In this document: piece after piece, positions 34,240 to 43,711 of the stretch | Numbering within the stretch: position 1 is the stretch's first letter | Layout of the letters: every line of letters begins with the position of its first letter | NCBI RefSeq assembly: GCF_014643515.1 | Contig: NZ_BMJP01000001.1 | Span: forward strand, 248,001-312,000 | Direction of reading: 5' to 3' | Length of the DNA: 64,000 nucleotides | Origin: Sphingomonas prati | GTDB taxonomy: Bacteria; Pseudomonadota; Alphaproteobacteria; Sphingomonadales; Sphingomonadaceae | Translations under genes and position numbers: made by a program | Notes under the pieces: generated by a model | What the model was told of the DNA's origin: nothing | Database searches by the model: none | What the model saw: only the letters and a program-made list of their open reading frames with translations

Positions 34240-35610
34240 ATGAGCAGCATGATCGACACCCTCAGCACCGCGGCCATCACCGATCGCGCCGACCTGATCG
34301 GCCTGTTCGCCGACGGTGAAAAACCGAAGGACCGCTGGCGGATCGGCACGGAGCACGAGAAATTCGTGTTCCGCACCGCCGATCGCCGCGCGCCGTCCTA
34401 CACCGAGACGGGCGGCATCCGCGATCTGCTGGCCGGCATGGGCGACTATGGCTGGACCGGGATCGAGGAGGGCGGCAACGTCATCGCGCTGGCCGGCAGC
34501 GACGGGAATGTCAGCCTGGAACCAGCGGGCCAGTTCGAACTGTCCGGCGCCCCGCTCGACAATCTGCACCAGACCTGCGCCGAAACCGGCCGCCACCTGG
34601 AACAGGTGAAGGCGATCGGCGACAAGCTCGGCCTCGGCTTCCTCGGCATGGGCATGTGGCCCGACAAGACCCGCGCCGAACTGCCGATCATGCCCAAGGG
34701 CCGCTACCGGATCATGCTCGATCACATGCCCCGCGTCGGCAGCATGGGGCTCGACATGATGCTCCGCACCTGCACGATCCAGACGAACCTGGACTATGGC
34801 AGCGAAGCCGACATGGTGAAGAAGTTCCGCGTCAGCCTCGCGTTGCAGCCACTCGCCACCGCGCTGTTCGCCAACTCGCCCTTCACCGAAGGCAAGCCGA
34901 ACGGTTACTTGAGCTACCGCAGCCACATCTGGACCGATACCGATCCGGCGCGCACCGGCATGCTGCCGTTCGTGTTCGAGGATGGGTTCGGCTACGAACG
35001 CTACGCCGACTACATGCTGAACGTGCCGATGTACTTCGTGTACCGCGACGGCCAGTACATCGACGCCGCGGGCCACGACTTCAAGGCGTTCCTGCGCGGC
35101 GAACTGCCGGTCTATCCGGGGCACAAGCCGACCCGCACCGACTGGTCGGATCACCTCTCCACCGCCTTCCCCGAAGTGCGACTGAAGAGCTTCCTCGAAA
35201 TGCGCGGCGCGGACGGCGGCCCGCACGGCACGATCTGCGCGCTCCCCGCCTTCTGGGTCGGGCTGCTCTACGACGATGCATCGCTCGATGCGGCGTGGGA
35301 CCTCGTCAAGCACTGGACGATCGCCGACCACACCCGCATCCGCGCCGACGTGCCGCGGCTCGGCCTGAAAACGGTCGGCCCGCGCGGCCGCACGTTCCAG
35401 CAGCTCGGCGCGCAGGTGCTCGACATCGCCCATGCCGGCCTCAAGGCCCGCGCCCGGCTGAACGCGATCGGCGATGACGAAACCGGCTATCTCAGCCCGC
35501 TCCGCGACATCGTCGCCAGCGGCAAGACCTCCGCCGACCGCCTCCTCGAACGTTACCACGGCGAATGGCAGGGCGACCTCGGCCGCATCTACGAAGAGAT
35601 GCGCTTCTGA
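34240..35610 (+). CDS. gshA: Glutamate-cysteine ligase (plant/alphaproteobacterial type)
   Basis: Catalyses the first step of glutathione synthesis; 456 aa, the length of the GshA type found in alphaproteobacteria and plants. GTEHEKFVF near residue 36, GNVSLEPAGQFELSGAPLDN, MPRVGSMGLDMMLRTCTIQT, LDYGSEADMVKKFRVSLALQ and LEMRGADGG are family landmarks of the ATP and substrate sites. The start is ATG 34240. The rsmE-gshA order is common in this group. A hairpin at 35619-35642 follows. Confidence 0.95.
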   Translation: MSSMIDTLSTAAITDRADLIGLFADGEKPKDRWRIGTEHEKFVFRTADRRAPSYTETGGIRDLLAGMGDYGWTGIEEGGNVIALAGSDGNVSLEPAGQFELSGAPLDNLHQTCAETGRHLEQVKAIGDKLGLGFLGMGMWPDKTRAELPIMPKGRYRIMLDHMPRVGSMGLDMMLRTCTIQTNLDYGSEADMVKKFRVSLALQPLATALFANSPFTEGKPNGYLSYRSHIWTDTDPARTGMLPFVFEDGFGYERYADYMLNVPMYFVYRDGQYIDAAGHDFKAFLRGELPVYPGHKPTRTDWSDHLSTAFPEVRLKSFLEMRGADGGPHGTICALPAFWVGLLYDDASLDAAWDLVKHWTIADHTRIRADVPRLGLKTVGPRGRTFQQLGAQVLDIAHAGLKARARLNAIGDDETGYLSPLRDIVASGKTSADRLLERYHGEWQGDLGRIYEEMRF

Positions 35611-35618
35611 CCGGCTAA

Positions 35619-35642
35619 GCCCCTCTCATGAACGAGAGGGGC
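35619..35642. terminator. Hairpin between convergent gshA and methyltransferase genes
   Basis: GCCCCTCTC and GAGAGGGGC form a 9-bp perfect stem with an ATGAAC loop. It lies in the 33-bp gap between two convergent genes and probably ends transcription from both. No T-run is present. Confidence 0.6.
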
Positions 35643-35643
35643 A

Positions 35644-36906
35644 TCACCACCCCCCGGTCCGCAACCCGACCTTCCCCAACAGCCACGGCACCGGCCCATG
35701 CCGGTCCATCCATGCGGCATACGCGCGGTAGTCGGGATCCGCGCCGAGATGTTTCTCCTCGGTCCGCGCGCGCCAGTAATAGACGCCGCTCACCACCCCC
35801 ATCAGTACCGTGTTGCGCACCCCCGTGGCCAGGTCCCCCGACACCGCCAGGAACGGCATCGCCGACATCCACCAGAACAAGTTCTTCGCCAGATAGGCCG
35901 GGTGCTTGGTGATCCGGTACGGCCCGTTGGTGATGATCCCGCGGTGCGTCAGGTTGGAGAACCGCAAGCCGAACGCCACCGTCGCCCAGGCATAGACCCC
36001 GGTCAGCACCACCAGCGGCACCATCCAGACGAACGTCAGCCGCGGGCTCCCCGCCAGCCACCAGGACCAGTTCGCCCCGCCCGTCTCGTAATCCACCGGC
36101 CCGCCGCGCGCGATCAGGATGAACGGCGGATAGCACGCCAGCGCCGACACCCAGCCACCCAGATACGGGTTGGCCGACCGGATATGCGCATCCAGCGGCC
36201 GCATCGTCAGGACATAGCCGACCGTCGCGAACGCCACGTCGATCAGGAACATCAGCGTGATCAGCCCGAACGCCGCCGCCATCGGGTCGACGAGCATCGC
36301 CGACGGATCGCGGTGCATCAGCTCGTTCCAGTTCCCCGGCACGATCGACAGCATGAACGCCGTGAAGAACCCCTTCACCGCCCACGCTCGCGCATGCCGT
36401 AGCACCGCATCCCGGTCATGCGCCCGCCCGCTCAACCACTGCCCGAAGGCATAGGCCCCGTCGCGCGGCTCGATCAGCCGCCGGTCGATCCAGAGGATGT
36501 AAGGCACCGACAACAGCAACAACGCCGTCACGACCCCCGCCAGCACCTGCATCGCGAATACATATCCGCCCTGCCAATACCACCGCCCGAGCGCGTAGAA
36601 GCCCGCGATCGCCGCCCACGTCACCCACAGCCCGGCGATCTTGGCGAACGCAGTCTCGCGCACCTCGGCCCACGGCCGGCGCAGCGACCAGTCGATCCCG
36701 GTCGACGGCCGCCGATGCACCTTGTCGACGAACAGCGACCACGCCACCATCGGCAGCCCGCACGCCAAGACCGCGGCCATCCCCGCCATCGGCCCGTCCA
36801 TGCCCCAATGCGCCGCGATTGCGATCCAGGCCGCCAGCCCGACCATGCCGGCCAGCCCAACCCAACCGCTCACTGCCGACCGCGGCCGCTGATCCCGTTC
36901 CGTCAT
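35644..36906 (-). CDS. Membrane protein of the isoprenylcysteine carboxyl methyltransferase (ICMT) type
   Basis: A 420-aa polytopic membrane protein. The C-terminal third has the PEMT/ICMT methyltransferase pattern: RGIITNGPYRITKHPAYLAK, NLFWWMSAMPF, YYWRARTEEKHLGADPDYRA and YAAWM. The N-terminal 250 residues are an additional membrane region with several helices. One of them contains LSIVPGNWNELMHRDPSAML. The methyl acceptor is unknown. It is convergent with gshA and divergent from the next gene. NnrU-like proteins share this fold but are shorter. Confidence 0.75.
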   Translation of the reverse strand: MTERDQRPRSAVSGWVGLAGMVGLAAWIAIAAHWGMDGPMAGMAAVLACGLPMVAWSLFVDKVHRRPSTGIDWSLRRPWAEVRETAFAKIAGLWVTWAAIAGFYALGRWYWQGGYVFAMQVLAGVVTALLLLSVPYILWIDRRLIEPRDGAYAFGQWLSGRAHDRDAVLRHARAWAVKGFFTAFMLSIVPGNWNELMHRDPSAMLVDPMAAAFGLITLMFLIDVAFATVGYVLTMRPLDAHIRSANPYLGGWVSALACYPPFILIARGGPVDYETGGANWSWWLAGSPRLTFVWMVPLVVLTGVYAWATVAFGLRFSNLTHRGIITNGPYRITKHPAYLAKNLFWWMSAMPFLAVSGDLATGVRNTVLMGVVSGVYYWRARTEEKHLGADPDYRAYAAWMDRHGPVPWLLGKVGLRTGGW

Positions 36907-37027
36907 CCGGCCGGCATAGCGTCAATTCGTGCAGAAATCGCGAAGCCGTTGCCGAACGCACCGCCGCACCCCGAAGCTGCTATACCGGAGCAGCGCCGCG
37001 ACACGCGGGCAGACTGAGGGGATGGCC

Positions 37028-37696
37028 ATGTTCGACCTGATCGGCTCGATGCTGCTGCTGGCGGCACCCGCATTGCCGTCGAACGGCTCGGCGCCGGCCC
37101 CCGTCACCTCGCCATTACCGGACAAGGCTCGCAGCGCAGTGATCGGCTGCGGCGTGGCACCGGATCGCGTCAGCGTGTCGTACGACGAGGACATGCAGGA
37201 AGACGTCGTGTGGATCGCAAGCGGCAAGCCACCGTTCGCAAAAACCATGCTGTCCTGCATCGCACGCGCGTCCCGCCGGACGTCCTACTATGTCTATTTC
37301 CGCGAGGCGGCGGAGTGGAAGCGTTATTCCGCAATCTATGCGACTATCGCAAACACCGGAGACGTCGCCGAAGCACGCGGGTGGTTGCAGCAGCAGAACC
37401 GGCTCGAAACCGCGCCGTCGATCAAGCGCGGTCGCCCGCTGGCCGGGTTCACAAAGGCCGTCGAACAATTCTGCGGCGTGCGCCCCGGCGCGCTGCTCGT
37501 CGCGGTCGACGACCGGACCATAACCTTTACCAAGGGCGGCCTCGGGCATCTGACCGCCACCGGGGTCGAAGGCGCCGCCGCCACGCCGGCGCAGTATGAG
37601 TGCGTCACCTACGTCATGGCGGCCAGTGACCTGCTATCGCACGACATCTTCTTCGGCTTCATCGGCAGCGACCCCAGGAAAGCACCGTCGCAGTAG
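37028..37696 (+). CDS. Hypothetical exported protein
   Basis: A 222-aa protein I do not recognise. ATG 37028 is preferred because GAGGGG ends 6 bases before it; ATG 37022 abuts that site. A hydrophobic N-terminal segment (MFDLIGSMLLLAAPALPSNG) suggests export. The rest is mixed alpha/beta, with Cys residues at IGCGV, SCIARAS, QFCGV and YECVTYV that could form disulfides. Coding bias fits the neighbouring genes. It ends 65 bp before another small unknown gene. Confidence 0.7.
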   Translation: MFDLIGSMLLLAAPALPSNGSAPAPVTSPLPDKARSAVIGCGVAPDRVSVSYDEDMQEDVVWIASGKPPFAKTMLSCIARASRRTSYYVYFREAAEWKRYSAIYATIANTGDVAEARGWLQQQNRLETAPSIKRGRPLAGFTKAVEQFCGVRPGALLVAVDDRTITFTKGGLGHLTATGVEGAAATPAQYECVTYVMAASDLLSHDIFFGFIGSDPRKAPSQ

Positions 37697-37761
37697 GATT
37701 TGCGCTTTCCTACAAACCCGCCTTCGTCCATGTTCTTCCTTTGTTCCGAAAGGAGGCCGCC

Positions 37762-38091
37762 ATGGGCATCGACATCAGACCGATTCGTTCCGACCGCATC
37801 GCCGTCACCGGCGACATCGACGTCCAGTTGCGCATCCCCGATACCGGGATCGAGGACCGCTTCTGGATCGCGACCAGCGACGGGTCGCGCATCCTCGGCA
37901 CGCCCGATCGGCATGGGCGGATCGGGTTCCGGCTCGTCGACGAAGGGGCCGCACTGGTACACATCACCGACGACCGCATCGTCATGGAATGGCGGATGGA
38001 CTGGATCACGATCGCCGGCTTCTACGAAGGCGCGCAGCCCCGCCGAACCCGGTCGGACTTGGCCGCCGCCCGCGAACCGGCCCATGCCTGA
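37762..38091 (+). CDS. Hypothetical small protein
   Basis: A 109-aa soluble protein of unknown function. The ribosome site AAGGAGG is 6 bases before ATG 37762, the strongest of its kind nearby. The sequence is beta-rich (RIAVTGDIDVQLRIPDTG, FWIATSDGSRIL, DRIVMEWRMDWITIAGFY), with charged ends and no signal peptide. The layout could suggest a small beta-barrel or PilZ-like fold, but no RxxxR PilZ motif is seen. It lies upstream of tRNA-Gly. Confidence 0.65.
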   Translation: MGIDIRPIRSDRIAVTGDIDVQLRIPDTGIEDRFWIATSDGSRILGTPDRHGRIGFRLVDEGAALVHITDDRIVMEWRMDWITIAGFYEGAQPRRTRSDLAAAREPAHA

Positions 38092-38147
38092 CCGCACGCC
38101 AAGACGGTTGACGAACCGCCCGCCCGAATGGCAGGGAACCACCCGAC

Positions 38148-38221
38148 GCGGGTATAGCTCAATGGTAGAGCACTAGCCTTCCAAGCTTGTGACGCGGGTT
38201 CGATCCCCGCTACCCGCTCCA
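38148..38221 (+). tRNA. tRNA-Gly (anticodon TCC)
   Basis: Full cloverleaf with encoded CCA. The acceptor GCGGGTA pairs with TACCCGC. The D arm is GCTC/GAGC. The anticodon loop CTTCCAA has TCC at 34-36. The T arm GCGGG-TTCGATC-CCCGC is perfect. One T-T mismatch is seen in the anticodon stem (CTAGC/GCTTG). It reads GGA codons, and GGG by wobble. Confidence 0.96.
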
Positions 38222-38232
38222 CGTTTTAACCG

Positions 38233-39501
38233 TCAGTCGACAGCGGTCCCGGACCGCGACGCCGCGAGCAGCGCAACCAGACTGACCGCCGCACACCCCG
38301 CCAGATACCAGCCGACCGGTGCCAGCCCGCCACGCTCCGCCATCGCCTGCGCCGCCAGCGGTGCCACCCCGCCGCCCAAAATCCCGCCGACGTTGAACGC
38401 GATCGACGCGCCGGTATAGCGCACCCCCGCCGGAAACAGCCCCGGCAACCACGCGCCGAGCGGCCCATAGACGAACCCCATCGCCAGCAACGCAAGCGCC
38501 AGGAACAAGAACACCCCCACCGCCGACCCGCTGCCAAACAGCGGCGCGAGCAACATGCCGACCGCCACGGTGCCCAGGCACCCGCCTATCAGCACGCGGC
38601 GCGGATCGTAGCGATCCGACAGCACACCCGCCGCGACGATCCCCGCCGCCATGAACAGGATCGCACCAAGTTGCATCAGCAGGAACTCGGTCCGCGAGTA
38701 GCCGAGCGTCCCCGTCCCCCACCCGAGCGCGAACGCCGTGGCGAGATAGTAGAGCGCGAAACACGCGACCACGCCGAACGTCCCCGCCAGCGTCGGCCCC
38801 AGATGCCGCGCGAACACCGTCGCGAACGGCACCGCCTCCGGCGGCCCCTCGGCCAGCTGCTGCTTGAACGCGGGCGTCTCGGTCAGCTTCAGCCGCACCC
38901 AGAGCCCCAACCCGACCAGCACCGCGCTCGCCAGAAACGGCACGCGCCAGCCCCAGTCGCGGAACTGGTCGGGCGTCAGCGTGAGCCCGAGCAGCAGGAA
39001 GAACCCGTTCGCCGCGATGAACCCGACCGGCGCGCCGAGCTGCGGCACCATGCCGAACCGCCCGCGCCACCCCGGCGGCGCATTCTCGACCGTCAGCAAC
39101 GCCGCCCCGCCCCACTCGCCGCCCAGCCCGAACCCCTGCCCGAACCGCAGCACGCACAGCAACGCGGGCGCCCACCATCCCGCCACCTGATATGTCGGCA
39201 GGAACGCGATCAGCGTCGTCGATCCACCCATCAGCAGCAGCGACGCGACCAGCGTCGATTTCCGCCCGATCCGGTCGCCATAATGGCCGAACACCGCCGC
39301 CCCCACCGGCCGCGCCACGAACGCGAGCCCCAGGCTGGCATAAGCCGCCATCTGCTGCGCCGCCGCCGAGGTGGCCGGAAAGAACATCGCCCCGAAGAAC
39401 AGGCTCGCCGCGGTCGCATAGATATAGAAATCGTAGAACTCAACCGCCGTCCCGACCAAGCTGGCCCACAGCACGCGCCGGTTCATGTTCGGATCGTCCA
39501 C
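38233..39501 (-). CDS. MFS transporter, metabolite:H+ symporter (MHS) family
   Basis: A 422-aa twelve-helix transporter. The start is GTG 39501 (reading MDDPNMNRRVLWASLVGTAV) because AGGGG precedes it by 8 bases; ATG 39486 is an alternative. Family signatures are EFYDFYIYATAASLFFGAMF, the loop 2-3 motif GHYGDRIGRKSTL, RFGQGFGLGGEWGGAALL and the second-half SDRYDPRRVL. MHS members move dicarboxylates, shikimate, proline/betaine or similar acids with protons. The gene is divergent from cstA, which could place it in organic acid uptake; that is inference. Confidence 0.88.
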   Translation of the reverse strand: MDDPNMNRRVLWASLVGTAVEFYDFYIYATAASLFFGAMFFPATSAAAQQMAAYASLGLAFVARPVGAAVFGHYGDRIGRKSTLVASLLLMGGSTTLIAFLPTYQVAGWWAPALLCVLRFGQGFGLGGEWGGAALLTVENAPPGWRGRFGMVPQLGAPVGFIAANGFFLLLGLTLTPDQFRDWGWRVPFLASAVLVGLGLWVRLKLTETPAFKQQLAEGPPEAVPFATVFARHLGPTLAGTFGVVACFALYYLATAFALGWGTGTLGYSRTEFLLMQLGAILFMAAGIVAAGVLSDRYDPRRVLIGGCLGTVAVGMLLAPLFGSGSAVGVFLFLALALLAMGFVYGPLGAWLPGLFPAGVRYTGASIAFNVGGILGGGVAPLAAQAMAERGGLAPVGWYLAGCAAVSLVALLAASRSGTAVD

Positions 39502-39637
39502 CTGATTCCCCTGTCTTCGCTCCGCCTCCTTACCCGTTCCGCAGCGGGAAGGGAGAGCGAAGAGCCCACAGTTCCCCCCAAGCTTGCCCTCCAACCCAAA
39601 CCGCGCCTAGGTTCACCACAAAACAGAGGGGCGGCGC

Positions 39638-41689
39638 ATGACCATCATCCAGAAAACCGGCTGGGCCGCCATGGCCGCACTCGCGGCCGGCGCGCTCGCG
39701 GTGGTCGCGACGTCACGCGGGGAACAGATCAACGCGCTCTGGATCGTCGCCGCCGCAATCTCGGTCTACCTCATCGCCTACCGCTTCTACGCGCGCTTCA
39801 TCGCGGACCGCGTTCTCCGGATCGACCCCGCCCGCACCACCCCGGCGCACCGCCGCGCTGACGGGCTCGACTATGTCCCCACCAACCGCAACATCCTGTT
39901 CGGCCACCATTTCGCGGCGATCGCCGGGGCCGGCCCGCTGGTCGGCCCCGTGCTCGCGGCCCAGATGGGCTACCTCCCCGGCACGCTCTGGATCCTCGCC
40001 GGCGTCGTGGTGGCGGGCGCGGTCCAGGATTTCATGATCCTGTTCATCTCGATGCGCCGCGACGGCCGCTCGCTCGGCGAACTGATCCGGATGGAGATGG
40101 GGACGATCCCCGGCACGATCGCGCTGTTCGGCGCCTTCATGATCATGGTCATCATCCTCGCGGTCCTCGCGCTGATCGTCGTGCGCGCGCTCGCCGAAAG
40201 CCCGTGGGGCCTGTTCACCGTCGCCGCCACGATCCCGCTCGCCATGCTGATGGGCGCCTACACACGCTGGATCCGCCCCGGCCGGGTGGGTGAGGTTTCC
40301 GCGCTCGGCATGATCGGGCTGTTCGCCGCGATCGTGTTCGGCGCGAACGTCGCCGCATCGCCCACGCTCGCCCCGTTGTTCACCTACACGCCCGTCCAGC
40401 TCTGCTGGATCCTGATCGGCTACGGCGCAGTCGCCTCCGTCCTGCCGGTCTGGCTGCTGCTCGCCCCGCGCGACTATCTGTCGACCTTTCTCAAGATAGG
40501 CGCGATCGCGGCACTCGCGATCGGCATCGCGATCATGGCCCCGCCGCTCCGCATGCCGGCGGTCACCGTGTTCGCGGGCGGCGGCGGCCCGGTCTGGTCG
40601 GGCTCGCTGTTCCCGTTCCTGTTCATCACCATCGCGTGCGGCGCGGTGTCCGGCTTCCACGCGCTGATCGCCAGCGGCACGACGCCGAAACTGATCGCCA
40701 GCGAGGGCGACGCCCCGTTCATCGGCTACGGCGCGATGCTGATGGAAAGCTTCGTAGCAATCATGGCGCTGGTCGGCGCCTCGATCCTCGATCCCGGCAT
40801 CTATTTCGCAATGAACAGCCCAGCCGCGGTGCTTGGCCCCGACGCGCTGAGCGCGGCCGCTGCGGTCACCGCCATGGGCTTCCCGATCGACGCCGCGACG
40901 CTCACACAGACCGCGCGCGACGTGGGCGAGGCGAGCATCATCTCGCGCACCGGCGGCGCCCCCACGCTCGCCGTCGCGATGGCGCAGATCTTCAGCCACG
41001 TGATCGGCGGCAAGGCGATGATGGCCTTCTGGTACCATTTCGCGATCCTGTTCGAGGCGCTGTTCATCCTGACCGCGGTCGATGCCGGCACTCGCGCGGG
41101 CCGCTTCATGCTGCAGGATCTGCTCGGCCTCCTCGTGCCGCGGTTCCGCGATACCTCCGCGGTCGCCCCCGGCCTCGTCGCGACCGCGCTATGCGTCGCG
41201 GCGTGGGGCTTCTTCCTGTATCAGGGCGTCACGGATCCGCTCGGCGGCGTAAACACGCTCTGGCCGCTGTTCGGCATTTCGAACCAGATGCTCGCCGCCA
41301 TCGCGCTGACGCTCGCCACGGTCGTGCTGTTCCGGATGAAGCAGCACCGCTTCGCCTGGGTCACGATCGTCCCCGCGGCGTGGCTGATCCTCTGCACCAC
41401 CGCCGCCGGCCTGCTGAAACTGTTCTCCGCCGATCCGAAAGTGGGCTTCCTCTCCCACGCCGCGAAATACGGTGACGCCTTGTCCCGCGGCGAGGTACTG
41501 GCACCGGCCAAGTCGATCGGCGACATGAGCCGGATCGTCATGAACGACCGGATCGATGCCGGCCTTTGCGCAATCTTCCTCGCCGTTGTCGCCGCGATCC
41601 TGTTCTACGGCATCCGCACCTGCATCGCGGCCCGCGCGGTCGATCGCCCGACCGTGTCCGAACTCCCCGCCCTGGCGCCCGCGGAATGA
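39638..41689 (+). CDS. cstA: Carbon starvation protein CstA (pyruvate/peptide transporter)
   Basis: A 683-aa polytopic membrane protein of the CstA/BtsT family, with about 16-18 hydrophobic helices. Conserved parts are LDYVPTNRNILFGHHFAAIA, GPLVGPVLAAQMGYLPGTLW, VSGFHALIASGTTPKLIASE, GYGAMLMESFVAIMAL, ALFILTAVDAGTRAGRFMLQ and PLFGISNQMLAAIALTLATV. Family members import pyruvate during carbon limitation and were first linked to peptide uptake. The ribosome site GAGGGG is before ATG 39638. It overlaps the small ybdD gene by 4 bp. Confidence 0.96.
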   Translation: MTIIQKTGWAAMAALAAGALAVVATSRGEQINALWIVAAAISVYLIAYRFYARFIADRVLRIDPARTTPAHRRADGLDYVPTNRNILFGHHFAAIAGAGPLVGPVLAAQMGYLPGTLWILAGVVVAGAVQDFMILFISMRRDGRSLGELIRMEMGTIPGTIALFGAFMIMVIILAVLALIVVRALAESPWGLFTVAATIPLAMLMGAYTRWIRPGRVGEVSALGMIGLFAAIVFGANVAASPTLAPLFTYTPVQLCWILIGYGAVASVLPVWLLLAPRDYLSTFLKIGAIAALAIGIAIMAPPLRMPAVTVFAGGGGPVWSGSLFPFLFITIACGAVSGFHALIASGTTPKLIASEGDAPFIGYGAMLMESFVAIMALVGASILDPGIYFAMNSPAAVLGPDALSAAAAVTAMGFPIDAATLTQTARDVGEASIISRTGGAPTLAVAMAQIFSHVIGGKAMMAFWYHFAILFEALFILTAVDAGTRAGRFMLQDLLGLLVPRFRDTSAVAPGLVATALCVAAWGFFLYQGVTDPLGGVNTLWPLFGISNQMLAAIALTLATVVLFRMKQHRFAWVTIVPAAWLILCTTAAGLLKLFSADPKVGFLSHAAKYGDALSRGEVLAPAKSIGDMSRIVMNDRIDAGLCAIFLAVVAAILFYGIRTCIAARAVDRPTVSELPALAPAE

Positions 41690-41880
41690 CCCGCACCGCC
41701 CGCATCATAAAGGCACTGCGCGACACCGCCCGGCTGATGGTCGGCGTGCCGAGCTACGACGCCTACCGCGCGCACATGGCCGCCCACCACCCCGACCGCG
41801 AACCGATGTCCGAACGCACATTCTTCCGCAACCGCCAGGACGCCCGCTACGGCAGCGCCGGCGGCGGACGATGCTGCTGA
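41686..41880 (+). CDS. ybdD: YbdD/YjiX family (DUF466) small protein
   Basis: A 64-aa protein; ATG 41686 overlaps the cstA stop in an ATGA junction. The core MVGVPSYDAYRAHMAAHHPD is highly typical of YbdD/YjiX proteins, which are nearly always encoded directly after cstA or btsT and are needed for full pyruvate transport. The Cys-Cys end is GGGRCC. Its role as accessory subunit or regulator of CstA is inferred from this conserved pairing. Confidence 0.94.
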   Translation: MTRTARIIKALRDTARLMVGVPSYDAYRAHMAAHHPDREPMSERTFFRNRQDARYGSAGGGRCC

Positions 41881-41898
41881 GATTGGCCTAGCGCAAAG

Positions 41899-41924
41899 CG
41901 TTCCCCGGCGAAGGCCGGGGAACG
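41899..41924. repeat. Hairpin repeat (CGTTCCCCGGC type) after ybdD
   Basis: CGTTCCCCGGC, GAAG loop, GCCGGGGAACG is a perfect 11-bp stem with a tetraloop, 18 bp after the ybdD stop. It matches the element at 17566. It may also stop transcription, but there is no T-run. Confidence 0.65.
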
Positions 41925-41993
41925 TTCAAACCGAAGAGAACCTCACCCCCGCAAAGATGACGACACAGGTCCGCCCTGCTAAGGGCCCGCACC

Positions 41994-42908
41994 ATGATCC
42001 AGGTCGCCGCCCTCTACCGCTTCACCCGCTTCCCCGACCCGGAAGCTCTGCGCGACCCCCTCCTCGCCACCTGCACCAATCACGACGTGAAAGGCACGCT
42101 CCTCCTCGCGCAGGAGGGCATCAACGGCACCATCGCCGGTCCCGCGAACGGGATCGCGGCGGTCCTCGACCACATCCGCACCCTCCCCGGCTGTGCCGAC
42201 ATCACGGTCAAGTTCAGCGACGCCGCCACCACGCCGTTCCACCGCATGAAGGTCCGCATCAAGCGCGAGATCGTCACCATGGGCGAACCCGCGATCGACC
42301 CGCTGGACGGCGTCGGCCACTATGTCGCGCCCGCCGACTGGAACGCACTGATCGCCGACCCCGCGACGCTCGTCATCGACACGCGCAACGACTACGAGGT
42401 CGCGATCGGCACCTTTGCCAACGCGGTCGACCCGAAGACGCAGAGCTTCCGCGACTTCCCCGCCTGGTTCCGCGCCAACCGCGACAGCATCGCGCCCGAC
42501 ACCCGGATCGCGATGTTCTGCACCGGCGGCATCCGCTGCGAAAAAGCCACCGCCTTCCTCAAGTCCGAAGGGCTCGACGACGTCCACCACCTCGACGGTG
42601 GCATCCTGAAATATCTCGAAACAGTCCCCGCCGCCGAAAGCCTTTGGCAGGGCGAATGCTTCGTGTTCGACGAGCGCGTCGCGGTCGGCCACGGCCTCGC
42701 CCCCGGCACGCACGGCCTGTGCCGCGCCTGCCGCCGCCCGGTATCCCCCGCCGACCGCGACTCGCCGCTGTTCGTCGAGGGGCAGGCCTGCCCCGCCTGC
42801 CACGACGCCCGCGATGCCGACCAACGCGCCGGCTATGCCGAACGCCACCGCCAGGTCACCCTTGCCGAGGCCCGCGGCGAACCACATGTCGGCGCGCGCC
42901 GTGACTGA
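41994..42908 (+). CDS. trhO: tRNA uridine(34) hydroxylase, rhodanese family
   Basis: A 304-aa protein of the YceA/TrhO family, which hydroxylates U34 of tRNAs with oxygen as the first step of cmo5U formation. The N-terminal acylphosphatase-like region has [20 protein letters not shown]. The rhodanese domain has [15 protein letters not shown] and the active-site loop [15 protein letters not shown] (Cys about 176). The C-terminal Cys-rich end has [10 protein letters not shown] and ACPACHDAR, which may bind metal. It overlaps the next gene by 23 bp. Confidence 0.93.
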   Translation: MIQVAALYRFTRFPDPEALRDPLLATCTNHDVKGTLLLAQEGINGTIAGPANGIAAVLDHIRTLPGCADITVKFSDAATTPFHRMKVRIKREIVTMGEPAIDPLDGVGHYVAPADWNALIADPATLVIDTRNDYEVAIGTFANAVDPKTQSFRDFPAWFRANRDSIAPDTRIAMFCTGGIRCEKATAFLKSEGLDDVHHLDGGILKYLETVPAAESLWQGECFVFDERVAVGHGLAPGTHGLCRACRRPVSPADRDSPLFVEGQACPACHDARDADQRAGYAERHRQVTLAEARGEPHVGARRD

Positions 42909-43710
42909 GATCGTCCCGATCACCGACCCGGCCGACCCGCGGATCGAGCCCTATCGCGACATCCGCGACCGCGACCTCGTCGGCCGCGACGCGCTGTTCG
43001 TCGCGGAGGGCCGGGTCGTGCTCAACATGCTGCTCGCATCCGCCGCCTACCGCCCCGTGTCGCTCCTGATCGCCGCACACCGCATCGAATCGCTCGCCGA
43101 CCTGCTCGTCCGCGTGCCCGAAGACGTGCCGGTCTACGCCGCCGCGCAACCGGTGATGGACGCGATCGCCGGCTTCGCGATCCACCGCGGCATCCTCGCG
43201 GTCGGCCGCCGCAACGACACGCCCGACGCCGACACGCTGCTCGCCCGCGTGCAGGGCCCGGGGACCATCCTGCTGCTCTCCGCCATCGCCAACCACGACA
43301 ATCTCGGCGGCATCTTCCGCAACGCCGCCGCGTTCGGCGTCCCCGCGATCCTGCTCGATTCGGACTGCTGCGACCCGCTCTACCGCAAGGCGATCCGAGT
43401 CTCGGTGGGCGCCGCGCTGACCGTGCCCTTCGCGAAACTCCCACGCGGCACCGACCCGATCGCCCTCCTCGAACGCCACGGGTTCGAGCCCGTCGCGCTC
43501 ACTCCGTCAGCCGCCGCCACGCTCGCCCGCCACCGCCCGGCGGCGCGCACCGCCGTGTTGCTTGGCGCGGAGGGGCCCGGCCTCGACCCCGCCCTCCTCG
43601 CCCGCGCGCGCCCGCTCTCGATCCCGATGGCACCCGGCGTCGACAGCCTGAACGTCGCCACCACCAGCGGCATCGTCCTCCACCACCTGACGCAGGTCGC
43701 CCCCGACTAG
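42886..43710 (+). CDS. SpoU/TrmH-family RNA 2'-O-methyltransferase
   Basis: A 274-aa SPOUT methyltransferase. ATG 42886 ([20 protein letters not shown]) is chosen; GTG 42901 is another option. An N-terminal substrate-binding domain ([20 protein letters not shown]) precedes the knot with the three SpoU motifs: [26 protein letters not shown] and [19 protein letters not shown]. The target RNA base is not known. The gene overlaps trhO, so the two RNA modification genes are co-transcribed. Confidence 0.9.
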   Translation: MSARAVTEIVPITDPADPRIEPYRDIRDRDLVGRDALFVAEGRVVLNMLLASAAYRPVSLLIAAHRIESLADLLVRVPEDVPVYAAAQPVMDAIAGFAIHRGILAVGRRNDTPDADTLLARVQGPGTILLLSAIANHDNLGGIFRNAAAFGVPAILLDSDCCDPLYRKAIRVSVGAALTVPFAKLPRGTDPIALLERHGFEPVALTPSAAATLARHRPAARTAVLLGAEGPGLDPALLARARPLSIPMAPGVDSLNVATTSGIVLHHLTQVAPD

Positions 43711-43711
43711 G

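Noticed and set aside
39713-41038. Minus-strand ORF opposite cstA
   Set aside because: Antisense shadow with repeated Asp/Arg/His and no recognisable domain.
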